Shown: piece by piece, positions 36,760 to 49,830 of the stretch
Layout: every line of letters begins with the position of its first letter
Numbering within the stretch: the stretch's first letter is position 1
Assembly (NCBI RefSeq): GCF_000972845.2
Contig: NC_040018.1
Span: forward strand, 15,287,157 to 15,351,156
Source of the DNA: Larimichthys crocea
Taxonomy: Eukaryota; Chordata; Actinopteri; Sciaenidae
Direction of reading: 5' to 3'
DNA: 64,000 nt
Notes under the pieces: generated by a model
Told to the model about the DNA's origin: nothing
What the model saw: only the letters and a program-made list of their open reading frames with translations
Databases searched by the model: none
Translations under genes and position numbers: made by a program

Positions 36760-39700
36760 CTGGTAAGTAAATTTGGTTACTTTCAGACAAAGCCAGGCTA
36801 ACATTGTTTCCAGCTTAGCTATGCAAACCACCAGTTCGCAGTAGTTTGTTATATACTGTACAGATATAAGAGTGGCATTGATGTACTCAAGTAATTCTCA
36901 GCAAGAGAGAGACTAAACATATTTCCCACACTTATAAATCAAAGCCTTTCTGTAAAGTAATAATATGAAAAGGCGAAATGGGAGACAAACCTGGTCATAC
37001 TATAAAGTAATTAGTAACTTATACTTCTCTCCCTCTCTGTATCTGTTTCCTTCATTGGTGGTTTCTGTGCTGCTCTCTGTCAGTGTTGCTGCTGAGTGCT
37101 ACATGTTGCTGGGCTCTGGTGTTGCTGTCATTTCCAGCTGCTCTCTCTATCAGCTGTCATCACTTCTACAAGACCACCACTGCCAATTAATTCTCTTCAT
37201 CCCCATGCTACTATTCAAGAGCTGCAGCTCCATGTTTTTTGTGTGCTATTCTTGGGAGCTACATCAGTGGTGTTCAAGGTTGTGACGTCACCTTGGAGGC
37301 AGCTGTTTTTATTCTTATGTCCTCCTTGGACACACTCTCAAGGGCTGTACAGGATGCTGAGTAATACCTTAATGTTGATGAACTTTTAATGTTGTTTTTA
37401 CATGTTAAAGGAGTAAATTATATAATTTTTTTTATTCCCTGTCCTCTTCTAACGGTCATATATTTGTTCAAAAGTACTTTGTCAAGCTTTTTCTAGCTCA
37501 CCTGGTTCCCAACATCTGATTCTTCCCACACATTTGAATGAATAGTGAATAAAATTGCTCCAGTATCACAAGCACAATTTCTGCAATCCAAAACATGCAT
37601 GTAAATTATAAGCCAGCACAGAATTATAATATTATGAGCTAAAGGTGTGTTCAGGATTATGTTGTGCTGTAATCACAGAGTAAAAAAATTAGGAAGAGGG
37701 GGGTAATGAACCCTGGGGTCCTGTGCTGGCCAAGTAATGGCCCAGTTTTATCATCCTACGACTTCCTGTAGCCTCCTCTCCTGGGAAGGTCGGCTGGAGC
37801 TCTGCTGGAAGCCCTCTGATAAAAACCCTGGCTAATGTTCACATGCTGCTGGGAACAAGAAAGGGAGAGGGAGAGGGAGAGGGAAAGAGTGACGGGGATA
37901 AAGAAAAAAAATGAGAGAAGACACATTTTTATCATCATAGAAACAGAAAGAAACAGTCTACCATGCTGTGGGTTACACCTCTCAACACTGTAAAAGTTAT
38001 GTGATAAAAAACAGTGTGGGGTCCTGGTGACGAGCCCATGAGAACAACTCTCTCAGAGACAAGTGTCACATGTGGGTAGCTTGAAGACAGTGGAAAAGTG
38101 ACCAGAGTGTAAGAGCGAGCAGATGAGGGGAGGAAAGATTGTTATTTTGGTGTTTTTGGCCCCAGATGAGAGTAAGTCCAGTCAGAGGATAGGCATGCTG
38201 GACACCAGGCATGAAAATCCATGGGAGCAAGGCGCAGGAAGAGGAGTGATGAAGATCACACAGCCTCAGATGATCCCTGGGTACCACACTGGCTTCCTGT
38301 GTTGGGAAACAGACAAAGACATTTGGAAATGGGTAAGAAGTAAAGGAAAAGGTATAGTAAAGCATAATGAGGTGAAGAATGTATCAGTGGTAATCAAGCT
38401 GGAAGAATTAAAGTGAGTGTACACTGCCAGGGGTTGAAAAAAACACCAGGATGTCACAGCATATTTATAAATCTTCTGTCAGATTCTCAGTTTGTGAATG
38501 TCTACGTGACATTTTCTCACATATCTGAGGAGTATCTGCTTTTCTTTAAAATTAGCTGCTGGCATACAATACATCATTTTCTTTTACAGCTATCCTGTAA
38601 CTCAGAGTTATAACATTCACATAACTCTGTATCTAGTATTTAATAAATCAGGCTTCAGTGACCTATTTCTGCCCACTCACATTAATCTGGAGCAGATTCC
38701 GGACGCTGTCATGAGACATTAAAACTACAAGCTCATCTGCCAGCAAGCTTTTTCATGCACAGTCATCTCAGCTGTTTGTTGTTGTTGTTGTTGTTTGTGA
38801 CTCTTTATGCATTCACGAAGGCCTGTTTTGCTGTTTTCTACCTCTTATGTTAATGTTTTCTCTCATTTACATTTCTCTCGCCAAAGAAACTTTTGTTAAA
38901 ACACGCTAGATAAGGTCAAAATACATAGTCCTCAGGCTTTAAAATGCAATCAGTAGTATGCTCCTGGTTTTTATTTATCCCAAATTACCACTGATGCCAG
39001 TTACTGTCTTTCTAAACCGATAATTCCTAGGAAGTTTCACACTCATAGTAAAGTACTGTCAGCAGCAGTTACTGAGCCAGATAATTTTTGAATGTGTCCC
39101 AGTTTGTTTAAAAAAAGAACAAAAATCCATAGAGGATACTGGGTTAGTTTGCTAGCTAGATTTCATGTGTCAACATATTTCCCCATGGACAGACAGTGTT
39201 GCTCTTTCTTGATTGAGGTTCTGTAAAGTGAAGGCAAGAAGTGTCATAAACCTGCACTACACGAGTCAGTGGAGAAATGACCCTATCTATTATTGATTTG
39301 TTACCTCACTAAATAGTCTCCTCATGAGTTTATAGTCTCAATCACTAGTTTCACTATCAATCACAAGTCTTCTTCCATACAGCATGATGTTCATTTTATG
39401 CATTATGGTCCCATTTAAAGCAAAATAGACACTAAAGCAGGGTATGTTATAGGGCATGGCTACTTTGTGATTGACAAGTAATTGATAATTGATCATTCTC
39501 AGTGAGTCCGTCCAGCTAAACACACCAGGCTCATGTAACTAAGATCAAATTGTCAAACTACACAGTGCTGACCAAATATGAATCACGATTCTGCTACTGT
39601 ATTGCCTGTTTCTCCCTTTAAATGTTTTGAGAAACATTTTAGTATACTGTTTAACTGTAATATGAAAACAAGCATGATAACAAAAAACAAAGATAGTAAG

Positions 39701-40180
39701 TAAGGCTTTTTATCCACGAATCTATGTTGTCACAGTAGGTTTACACTTGATCTATTTTTTTTTTTTTTTTGCCTAAATAATTTTTTGTTAGTATTTAATA
39801 ACTATGATATCCAAATAGTCACGGAGTACCATGAAATACTACCTGACCTGTAGTTGATGAATGCTAACAAAACAAAGCTTTTCTTTTAAAGGGGAAAGCT
39901 GCTTTTTTTCTTCCCTTTTGAGTAGAAAAGACACTAATTTAGCTCAGAATATGAACAGAGGACCACAGAGGAGGACTGATCAAAGAAACTATCCATGGGA
40001 AAATACATTGTCTTACAGAGGCTAGTTAGAGGCATGAAAAGGGGGATGGTATGTGGCTCTCTGTAGCATGTTTCATCATGTAGAATAATATTTTATTTCA
40101 GGAGAGATAAAAGGCTTTCTTGATGTCGGACACAGGAAGAGTGGTCTCTTCACAGTGCCGTCTGGGTGGGGCTGATTCAC
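36760..40180. other. non-coding DNA, no gene seen
   Basis: Intergenic sequence. Contains a GA-rich patch at about 37,860-37,890 and a (TTG)n run at about 38,776-38,795. Open frames up to about 106 codons have no recognisable features. Confidence 0.4.
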
Positions 40181-40189
40181 AATGCTGAA

Positions 40190-40400
40190 TGAATTCCATT
40201 AGAGCCTAAATTACCTTTAATAATAAAACAACAGGCAATTACTCGGGGCGCCATTAACATGGTATTGAGGTGTTTGCTCGTGCGTGTGGCGCGGGCCTAA
40301 CATATGGTTCAGCTCACGGCAAGCCCACCGTTATAAAGCTAACATTGTCATGACTGATGTATGGTGGCGCGGTAGTAAGCTCTGAAAGATCCATTTGTCT
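40190..40400. promoter_or_regulatory. candidate conserved non-coding element
   Basis: A CpG-containing, repeat-free island (GGGGCGCCATTAAC, GTGTGGCGCGGGCC, GGTGGCGCGG) with TTAATAATAAAAC and CAATTA homeodomain-like cores, in otherwise AT-rich, CpG-poor DNA. Retained CpGs far from a promoter suggest constraint or an unmethylated regulatory element. Inference only. Confidence 0.3.
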
Positions 40401-40419
40401 TCTCAATTAAAGCTGAGAG

Positions 40420-41960
40420 GGGGAAGAGAGGAACGGGATATGGGGGCAGGGAGGTTAGGGGGCTGCCCCCTGTGCGGTCCGCACTTAAGAACATGTGGTG
40501 GGGGCGAAGCTGTGTGTATTTGTGTGTTTGCAAGAGAGAAGGAGAGTGAACAAGTGTGTGTCGGACAGTTGGATGCAGGCCAGATGAAGCCTGGGAGTTG
40601 TTTTGGCAGCTCCTTTTCACCTAAATGCTCCTACCCTCCCACTTTACTCCCTTCTCCCATATCTTTCCCTTGCCGTATTCCCCACCCCTCTCTATTTTGC
40701 CATGTAGCCAGGAATCTCTTCCCTGAGGCAGAGGCCACTTTAATGTGGGAAGCCCAGCAAAGGCAATCAGAGACCCAGACTCCTCTACGCCATACACACA
40801 CGCAGACACACACGTAAACTTGCACTTAAACATAGACACACGCTGTGAGTAGTCTCTTATCTGACTTGACGACATGGCATGCATGTTCTCTATTTCCCTC
40901 CATGATCTAACACTGTCTCACCATCAAGCACTACATCCTAGATAAGACCAAATGAGTAAGAAGGGGGAAGAGGAGAGCTATTATTGGAGATTTAAAACTC
41001 TACGAATCAGTTTTTTATCCATTAGGGTATAGTTTTCAACAACTAGTTAAATAATTAGACTATCTACAAAGACATTCTTTGATGCTTGTCAGCTCTTCCG
41101 GTACATACATGGTGTTTTTCATCTTATTTTAGCTGACAAATTAACTTAAGCGCCACTTGGACTGGACTATTTTCTCCATTTTAGGGTGTATTAAATGGGG
41201 TAGCTGATGAATCAGTTGCTGGGGCTTTCTGTCTGAGCTAGGAAAACGTGTCCACCACGCTGATTCCATTATTTCCCCACAAATGTTAATAGTGTTGTGA
41301 TGGTTTGACAAACTAATTTGAAACACAACTCTTACAGTGAGCTTCTCTGGCTCACAGTGTCACCTATAGTATAAATTGATCACAAATACAAATTGACACT
41401 TTCTGTTAGGCACTAATATTAATGCTTTGCTTTAGCTACCAGACCAATGTGTTGAGCAAATGCTATCCATTTTTCTTACTATAAGATATATATGAGATTA
41501 ATAATAAATACTGAGAGAAACCATCAGACTGCTTTATAAGACAAGGTTGATTGCTGCCACAAGGGACCATACAGGCATAAGAAAACACTCACCCAAACCA
41601 AATCTCTCTCTGTCTGTCATTCAGGGCCTGAGGTGGTCTGCACTAAACAACCACTGAGACTAAACAACTCTTTGTAATGTCTCATTTGTTATATGAAGTA
41701 GCCTTTCATTACCATCACTGCTTAAAAAAAAAGAAGAATAAAACATAAATGGTTCTTCTTCTTCTGTTTTGGTCATTTTATGCATAAAAGGTAAGTTTTA
41801 TGCACCTACAAATAGATAGAACGTAAATATACAGGAATGTAGGCCAGTAATGTGCTAACACTGAACTCCAACACTCAAATTTTACTTCAAACATACCAAT
41901 ATATTCCTTATATTGAATATGTGTGTGTGTATGTGTGTGTGGGAGAGAGTTAGGGACCAT
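40420..41960. other. non-coding DNA, no gene seen
   Basis: GT- and CA-rich stretches at about 40,500-40,560 and 40,790-40,840 give spurious frames. A short GT run lies at 41,920-41,942. No gene recognised. Confidence 0.4.
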
Positions 41961-41969
41961 GTCAGGCCA

Positions 41970-42192
41970 GTGTTGAAAGAAGTATTTGAATACTTTACTC
42001 AAGTAAAAGCAATATTGCACTGTAGAAATACTCAACTGAAAAGTCCTGCATTGCCTCTATGATTAATGTACAATGACTTCTTATGGGTTGCTTATAGCAG
42101 CAATTTAATGTTTAACTAGTCTTTGCACTAGTTTATATACTGCTGCTTAGTCTAATACATTATCATATATCATAATCTGATTGCTAAATGTA
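41970..42192 (+). mobile_element. dispersed teleost repeat fragment (TACTTTACTCAAGTAAAAG type)
   Basis: Contains AATACTTTACTCAAGTAAAA, AATACTCAACTGAAAAGTCC and TGCATT in the order I recall from a very abundant short interspersed repeat of bony fish, in which near-palindromic ACTCAAGTAAA blocks recur. It has no coding capacity and is diverged. Identification rests on memory of the family, not alignment. Confidence 0.5.
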
Positions 42193-43079
42193 GGCTACAT
42201 CAAAACTGCACATAAGAACTTTGGTGAATGTACATGAGTTACTCCCTGCCACTGCAGGAGACACGCACCTCTTGGTTAGCATGTGGATCACATACAACTC
42301 CATTAACAAAGCATTACGTACATTGACTGCCATATAAAAAAAATCAGATTTTCCCTTTTTTTTTCATTGTCAATAATATTTATTCTAAGAGCAGAAGGAT
42401 TTTATTGGCAACTGTATTCCAAAGGCAGCTTCAACTATGAGCACACACACTGGCCGTGCTAATGCTACCGAGAAATCATAATAAAGGCAGTATTGTTCTG
42501 AAATGTCTTATCCCGTCCAACAGCTCCTAATTGGCCCTTCTCATTATCCTGCCTCAGTGGTCCACTGTTGGTGGTATGCAGTGAAATGGAATAGCACTTC
42601 TAAGGGGCACAGGGGAAGTGCACTATATGCTCAGTGTGTGATGCTTTTTAATTCAAGGTCTCATCCAATTCCCTGTTGCTGCTTGTGCTGGAACATCTGG
42701 AGCAGGCGTTAGCCCTCCGTCTGTGTGTCTAATAACTGCTGGCAGCCCTGCGAGTGCAGACCCAAACAGATCTCATTGGTTGCTTATGAGGCCATACTGC
42801 TCTTGGCAGCTCTTTTATGGAGTTGAAGATATACCTGTTACAGTATGCAGCACGTTCATTCACCTTATTTCAACTCATGCAGCTGCCATAGAACAGACAC
42901 TCCTCAGCTAGCTGCCAGAGTTGTGGATAAAAATCAGCTAAAAGAAAATAGTGGAACACAAAATGATAAAGGTTGGTATGAGTGTTTTTCTATCACAGAG
43001 TAAGTCGACACACACTGTACCAACAGGAACACCATGTGGGTTGACGTGGCTTTCGAACTAACCTCCTCTAACAAGACGC

Positions 43080-43420
43080 TGGCCGCATTTCCCTTTGTAT
43101 TTATTGTGAAAATGTATAATAACTTAAGCGAGTGGTTTATGGCGGAAATGGTTTGAGCGTGGCCCTCTCGTGTGAAACTGAATCCTCTGCTGCATTATGG
43201 AAATGTGAGGCTCGGGAGTGAGTGCAAAGCAAACTGAGGCGGCTCTAATAGTGTGGTGCACTCTAATGAAATCAGCAACCCCAGGCCTCAGGAATGAAAT
43301 CCACGCACGGCTTTTCATTCCCTGCATCCTCACCCAAGCCGTCTTTTCAATTGGGCGTTCCAGCGCTGGTTTTAGGAAGAAGAAGAGGCCTCATGTCTCA
43401 TCTGGCTAAAAGGATGGTAG
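43080..43420. promoter_or_regulatory. candidate conserved non-coding element
   Basis: Balanced, repeat-free sequence with many distinct motif-like words (CTAATGAAATCAG, GCGGCTCTAATAG, TTCAATTGGGCG) between AT-rich flanks. Short open frames in several frames contradict one another. The texture suits an enhancer, but no target or activity can be assigned. Confidence 0.25.
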
Positions 43421-44759
43421 ACTATCTCGGAATCAGCAGCACTTTAGTATTTCAGAGGCACTGTGTTTCCTGCCCGGGTCAGATTGAGAACAGAGAGTGG
43501 AGAGATGTATAATGCACTGAATCATAGGCTACTGTAGTTGTGTACTGAAGTAACAGACAATGCCAAGAGTCATAATTTGAACTTTATATGGGTTGTCTGA
43601 TGAGAAATGGGACAGAATGACAGAAAAAGGGGTTGTCTCTGGTCATATGGTTGTCTCTGTCTTTCTTTTCTGTCTCACCACAGTGACAACACTCTTTAAA
43701 TACAGGCTATCGTGTTTTAGGCAGCTGTGTCAAAATGCATGTTGTTTTCTCTGCACTATACTTTAATAATTTCATATTTATATTAGCTCTCTGTGTTAGT
43801 CCAAGCAAATTCTTGAATTGGAGTGTAATCCCACAACACTTTTCCAGCCAATTTCAGAATGAAATAAAAAGCTACAACGGTCAAAGACGAAATCAGCATT
43901 TCTTCCTCTCAATACTTCTTCCCCAACTCCTCTACCAAAATAAGGTCTTAAACGTAAGTGACTGATTGATGTATCAAGGTTTGAGTGGCTTAAATGAGGA
44001 GTCAGACCCTTTTAGGGAGGTGAATTGGCGATGTAAGAGACACCCACACAGCCCCACAGACGGAGGAACCCTTAGGAAGTTCTGGGTTAATTAGATTTGT
44101 CCTACAACGCAGCGCAGCCCTTTCCACTTCAAATATTTATGGATCACACGTCAGGAAAACAGACATTTGAGACCTCTCTGAGAGCTGACTAACATGAATT
44201 CTTCTCATACTGTGCTGCCCACCCCCCCTCCCAACCACACGCACACACACACATACACACACACACAAACCATAGAGGCAGAAACATACACAATACAAAC
44301 AGAAGACCAGAATTAAAGTACTTGAACGTGCACCCACATGAGCATTAATCCACTTTCAGCACTTTCAGCTTGTACTTTCAGTAATGAGTGCACAAGAATT
44401 CTGGTAATTTATCTCACTCATGAGAGCTTTTGCATGTGAAGAAAAATTTATTTGGAAACTCTGAAATTTTATCTGCGTACCTTGATGATGAAGTGACGTG
44501 CGGCACACATTTAAGCCTTGGTTTTTACTTCCAACATCATTTAACACCCCATCATTTCTGATTGTGACGTCAATCTGTCTGTTGCGTACTTATGCGTGTT
44601 TGCGCCTACGCGTTCTTGCATGTGTTTGTGTCTTTCTGAAGGAAAACTGGATGAGTAACAAATCAAGGTTGGGTAGTAAAGATTTTGTTCTAGCACATGA
44701 AATATGTGGTGTCAACAGCTGCTTGTACATAAACTCAGGAGACGTCTGCCATTGCTTTG

Positions 44760-44761
<2 letters not shown>

Positions 44762-44802
<41 letters not shown>
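44762..44802. repeat. (TG)n microsatellite
   Basis: About 20 perfect TG units. The Cys/Val-rich open frame through it is repeat translation. Confidence 0.95.
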
Positions 44803-44806
<4 letters not shown>

Positions 44807-45070
44807 AAGTTGATTTGTGAATGACAGTGTGGTGTGATAAGAACTCCCTGTCGACTGCTCTGCTTTGTGATGGGTCACAGAAGACCCCTGATTCTCTGTG
44901 ACCCCATCCGACACTTCAGGGACACTCTGGTTACTGTTTCCCCAGACTTCTGCCTTAACCCCCGCCAATACACACACAAACACACACACACACGCATACC
45001 CTTAAATAGCCCTGTCACACCAATGCTGGATGCTTTCTACAAGGAAAGACGCAGACCAAAAGGAGTGATG

Positions 45071-45208
45071 CTGGAAGGAAGATGAGGGGGAAAAGAAAAA
45101 AAAGTTAAGACAGTAAAGGAGAAAGAGGGGAGAAAGATAGAAAGAGAAACAAAGAGAAAGTGAGAAAAAGAAAGAGAGCAGGACTAGAGAAGGAGAGTGA
45201 GAGAGACA
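45071..45208 (+). repeat. purine-rich (GA/GAA) tract
   Basis: About 140 bp of almost pure purine on the plus strand, built of GAAAGA, GAGA and GGAGA words, with few pyrimidines. Long polypurine tracts can form triplex DNA. No gene overlaps. Confidence 0.8.
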
Positions 45209-45219
45209 GAGCTGTCTTG

Positions 45220-47760
45220 AGGGCAGCCAGACGCCTGTTTGCAGCCTGAGAACAGGCCTGTCCGACTATCTCTCTTTGTCCTTTACAGCTCTACAAGGCC
45301 TGGGAGACGTTTTATAGTTGCAATCACTCAGATCCCTTTGGCTTTTATTCCATCTCTGGATGCCTCAGGATTGTATTCCATTACAGTTTCTATATATAGA
45401 TGAAGGAGAAACTTGGACACATGAGAAACACCAGCAATTAATGAAATTCCTTTCTAAAAAAAAATCTACTTTGAAAAAAAAAAGAAAAGAATATTTTTAT
45501 TTTCTTCTGGAAATTCACTTGAGAATCAAAAACTGACTGAACATAGCAAAAAATCTACTTGCTGAAATCTTCTCACTAGGTGAACGTGTTTCTACACTGT
45601 GGTGACACTGACCTTGTAAGTTGTCTAAATGCTCGTCTCTGTTTGATATTGAGTGACACAACAGTTCTTTTGTGTGGTACTGAGATCTGATGTCGACTAG
45701 AGTGTAATGCTGCTATTTGATCCAGAGAATGAATGTTGTTTCTGTCCCAGAGGGCGGCTGCTTTTCACTGAGCCTGCAGTGTCTGCTGCTCAGGACCACA
45801 CAGCCATGGAGCCTGGGACCCTGGGACCCCAAATCATTAGCTATAAGGGGTCTGTGAGACTCTGCTTCATGCACCCCACACAAGAGCCCCCCCTTTCTCT
45901 ATTCGCAGAACTGTTTTAGCCCAATCATGTGCTGCCAGCTGACCGACAGATGCATCAATTATGAGCATTTAGTGCAACAGATATGTGAAAATATGTGAAA
46001 GGGCAACAGGCATCCCAAAGTGTCTCAGAATGATGACCCGGTCAGTGTGTCTGTGTGCATACGTGCATGTGTGTGTATGTGTGAGAGGAAAGATGCTCTA
46101 GATTCTCTAATTTGTGTAGAATATTTTTATATTAATTGTCATATTTTTTCATAGATTTTCAGTCATTTCATTATGATTTCTTTAACATTTTTTATTCTGA
46201 GTAATCATACTTTATATACACTTGTGTACTACCAAATAACTTTGGTCAGCAAGCAATGTCAGCTGCTGCCTGTGCCAAACGCAAACACATTCTGTGCTCA
46301 AAACTGACACATAAGAATGAAAAAAAGATACGTTTATTTTTATGAAGTAGCTTGAGAGGAAATTACAGAGTAGTAATTATGATTTTCATTTTCAGTGAAG
46401 TTCAGATCATAACCCACAGACCCTTGAAGCATGTTAACGCCACCTAGAGGGGTCTATTAGTAAACCGTATTGAGTAGCTCCCACTGGTCACAGTTGCACA
46501 CTCACTGTCACTGTGCATGTGTGTGTGACATTGATGAGTGAACATTAAAATAGCCTTAAAAAAGCCTCTATTTGCTTCCTTATTTGTTCTGTATTGTCTG
46601 TCATTGAGCAGGAATTAAACTTGGAAACTTTTTATTTTAACAAAAGTATCAAAAGATTAAAAAAGTCAGACAAAAGAAGCTGCCATTATTGTGATAATGT
46701 ATTCATACCAACCAAAAAAATCATACTGTGTTTCTTGGATTGCTGAGGATAGAAATGTAGGTAGTTGTGGTCAGTTTCCGAAAGCAGAAAACATGTTCTT
46801 ATTCATTTTAAAGAAAACTTTAAATTTACATTTTGCCCTTTGCAGAAGTGGATTTTTTTGTTTTTATCTTCATGCATTTATTGTTCAATTTTCAGGCTGA
46901 AATATTGTCTTTTTCTGTGTGCAAAATTAACAGTAACCTCAAGTCTAAGCCCGGCCTTGACCTGCAGAGTAAATGCACAAACTGTAAACACAGTTTAGTG
47001 ACTGTATTTCAGTTCATATGGAGACATGTCAAATGTGGAGGAAAACATTATCAATGACCTGAAAATGTCATGTCATGTTTGCATAGATTTTTCTATGCAG
47101 CCAACAGCCAAATTATTTTATCTTTTGGCAACAAAAATTGAGTCACACTGTAGCAGTGATGGCTGACACAACATTATTGTAATATATTTACAGTAATAAA
47201 TAATAACGGCTCCATCTGTATATAACCAATATCAGAAGCCCTTTTTCTTTTACAAAACAAAAATATATCTTTTCCCTATATTTATGACAAATAAATCAAC
47301 ACATAGGAGCAGACAGATAAGCAAGGGTCTTGGTTTATTCACTTCTTAGACGGAGCTGAAAAACAGACGGCGCGCAGGTGCTATTTTAAGAGCAGACTAA
47401 AATGTTTCATGCGTAATGTGTTGGTTATAACCCGTGCAAAGCGTCGTCGGTACTGGACATGTTAGACAGCAATAATAACAGAAAAAAGAAGCCATCATCT
47501 GGAAAGCAGTGAAAGTTGGATGGAGTTCCACATCTCAAAGCCAGACACAGAGAGCACTTTGAGCCCATCCGTCCAACTTTGTCTGACAAACCATAACCAT
47601 AACTCCGAATATGGATTTTACCACCGAGAATAAATAGCACGTTTTAAGGTGGATTGCTGCTATTTCGCGATTGACGGCTTTATAATTAGGCCACATAATA
47701 AACAAGACATTAGAACACGGAAAAAAGTATATTATTGTTGTATGTATATTGATATTTATC
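45220..47760. other. non-coding DNA with one CTCF-like motif
   Basis: Intergenic sequence without a supported gene. At 46438-46450, CGCCACCTAGAGG matches the CTCF core in 12 of 13 positions (minus orientation). An A-rich run lies at about 45,457-45,488. Confidence 0.4.
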
Positions 47761-47780
47761 AGTGTTCAAGATTTTAAGTA

Positions 47781-47802
47781 TAATAATAATAATAATAATA
47801 AT
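47781..47802. repeat. (TAA)n microsatellite
   Basis: Seven TAA units followed by a TTATTATTA stretch, giving a small AT-only palindromic area. Confidence 0.85.
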
Positions 47803-47959
47803 ATTTATTATTATATTAATAATTCGATTCTATTGATCATTCTTTTTAAGGGGTTCATACCACTGTTTTAATTAACTACTCAACACTAATTAAATTAAAT
47901 TAAAAAATGTGATATTAACATAGAATTATAGTATCATTTAGGATTTTTCAGAGGTCACC

Positions 47960-48350
47960 AACTGCAAACATAATTTGTTACTGATACGCACGACCTGCGC
48001 AATTGACGCAGCAATTGGCAGCAGCCACGACAGGAAGTGTGTTGTTGCATTTTAAACGCTCGCGATTGAAAAATTAAATGAGTCACCTCTCTCTCTTTCT
48101 CTTTCTCTCTCTCTAGCCTTCCTGTGCTGCAGCTCTAGTCCCTCAGCAGAGTTTCCTCGCCAGTTGGTCCTCCTTTTCCGAGGAGGAACCGTGAGACAAG
48201 CTTGGGGATGTCTGGGGTCAAAGGGAAGTGGCCTACGTGCGAGTCTCATTAAGGACCAATTTAGAGAGCTGAGGACTTCTCCTGTCTGATCAAACAATAG
48301 AGGAATCAGAGCCAAAGTCTTTCAACTTTCTATCAGGCCCGGTCCCGCCA
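47960..48350. promoter_or_regulatory. candidate conserved block with splice-acceptor-like tract
   Basis: Non-repetitive sequence with CpGs retained. An internal CT tract (48087-48114) ends in TCTCTAG at 48110-48116 and looks like a strong plus-strand 3' splice site. It is followed by about 230 bp of complex sequence. It could be an enhancer or an exon of a non-coding RNA. No protein frame is convincing. Confidence 0.25.
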
Positions 48351-48359
48351 CTGAAAACT

Positions 48360-48793
48360 ATAAGTTATATTAATATCCTGTCCTCAGGGCCAAGGCTTCT
48401 TTCTGCAAGTCTCAGTTATCAAATAAAATGTAATACATATAAGAATGAGTTTTATGTTGACATAAAGAAAAAAATTAAAAATTAAAATTATAAAGAACAA
48501 AAGATAAAAAGGGAGCCATCCGGCTTTACTTTACTTAAATCTAGAAATGTAGAGAATATAACAATGTATAATTATAATAATTATAAAAAATAATAATCTA
48601 TCTAAAATATAGAAACCGTAAACATGTTTGCCATCCTAATTTTCATATATATTTTTAATAAACTTTTTCTTTTCACTGCATCCTAAATCACAAATTAATT
48701 TGTCAAAGTTAAGTTAAAAGTTATTTTTTAACTTTGTTTTATTACTTATATTTTGTTATTTGTAAAAAAAATAAAAAAAAAAAAAAATAAAAA
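48360..48793. other. AT-rich low-complexity DNA
   Basis: Mostly A and T with poly-A at about 48,764-48,793, immediately before the duplicated segment. No gene. Confidence 0.7.
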
Positions 48794-49479
48794 CAACAAC
48801 AACATACAATTAAATGATGTCCAACAGCAATGATCTTGTTTCTTTCTGTTGTTTATGTTTGCAAGGACAAATATTTTTGTAGGATGTCTTGTCAGTGACC
48901 ATCGTACGTATATCCTTATGTTTCCTGAGCCTAGTCTCAGCCTACAAACGGCATGACCCCACTGTGTCACCGGTTGGGACCCAGACACTCTGGGCAAGGC
49001 AGGAGGACAGAGTCTATGTTATCCTTCCCCTCTACCTGACAGCCACATTTAACTGACTGTGACCTTCACTGGCTCCTTACCCAGCAGACAAGTGTCCAGC
49101 TCCGCTGAAACCCTCCACTACTCGTGCCAATAAACCCCAGACTCCCCAACCCTGACCTAACCTCACCAACGTTAATCATCTGTCTGCCTCACAACAGTGT
49201 TTTCTACCTTTACAGACTGCAGCCGTTCCCTTTCCTCAAGCACACATCCATGACCTCAAATCACAGCCAATTCCTACCCGGTGACCCCAGTCTCCTGTCC
49301 CGACACTGAACCATACCCATGTCCTTGTCAAGCTTGCACCCCAGAACAAAAACTGTCAGCTTGTGCTCAGCTCAAAAACACCAAATAACTAACGTCAGCA
49401 TGAACTTCAGATTTCAGTACGACTTGTTAAGGAGCCCTTCCTTTAACTCAAAAGTCCTTGAATCTTGATCTTGAACAAT

Positions 49480-49830
49480 GCATAGACAATTCAGCAATGC
49501 TGTGCCTCCTCCCATTAACATGCACAATGCACTAACACGTCTTACTAACAAAACGTGGCCTGTATATTTCATTAGCAGCATTTCTCGTATTTATTTCTCA
49601 ACTGCCACTTTTACAGCCAGAAAACTTTTAGCGAGTGATTTGCCCACCCGTGATCAGGAGTTATCAAGGCTTGCAGGGCCCTGTGCTAGAAGGAAGAATG
49701 CAGCTCGTACCATTATGAGATAAGGCCAGATGAAGAGGAATCACAGCCCAAGCTACCTGTCATTCGTTATCATTAATGTGGTATTAAATGTGGAGATAAG
49801 CGATGAAAGAAGAGGGAGGCAGGGTGCTGG
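49480..49830. promoter_or_regulatory. candidate regulatory block with paired GATA sites (in copy 1)
   Basis: Repeat-free sequence with two AGATAAG-type GATA sites (at about 49,719 and 49,794) roughly 75 bp apart, and ATTA cores between them. Both sites recur in copy 2 (about 55,137-55,225). GATA factors act in the same gut and lateral-plate mesoderm as foxf1. Function is inferred. Confidence 0.25.

Noticed and set aside
44762..44802. CRISPR-like or other patterned array among the many CA/GT repeats
   Set aside because: Simple microsatellites without spacers, in a vertebrate genome.
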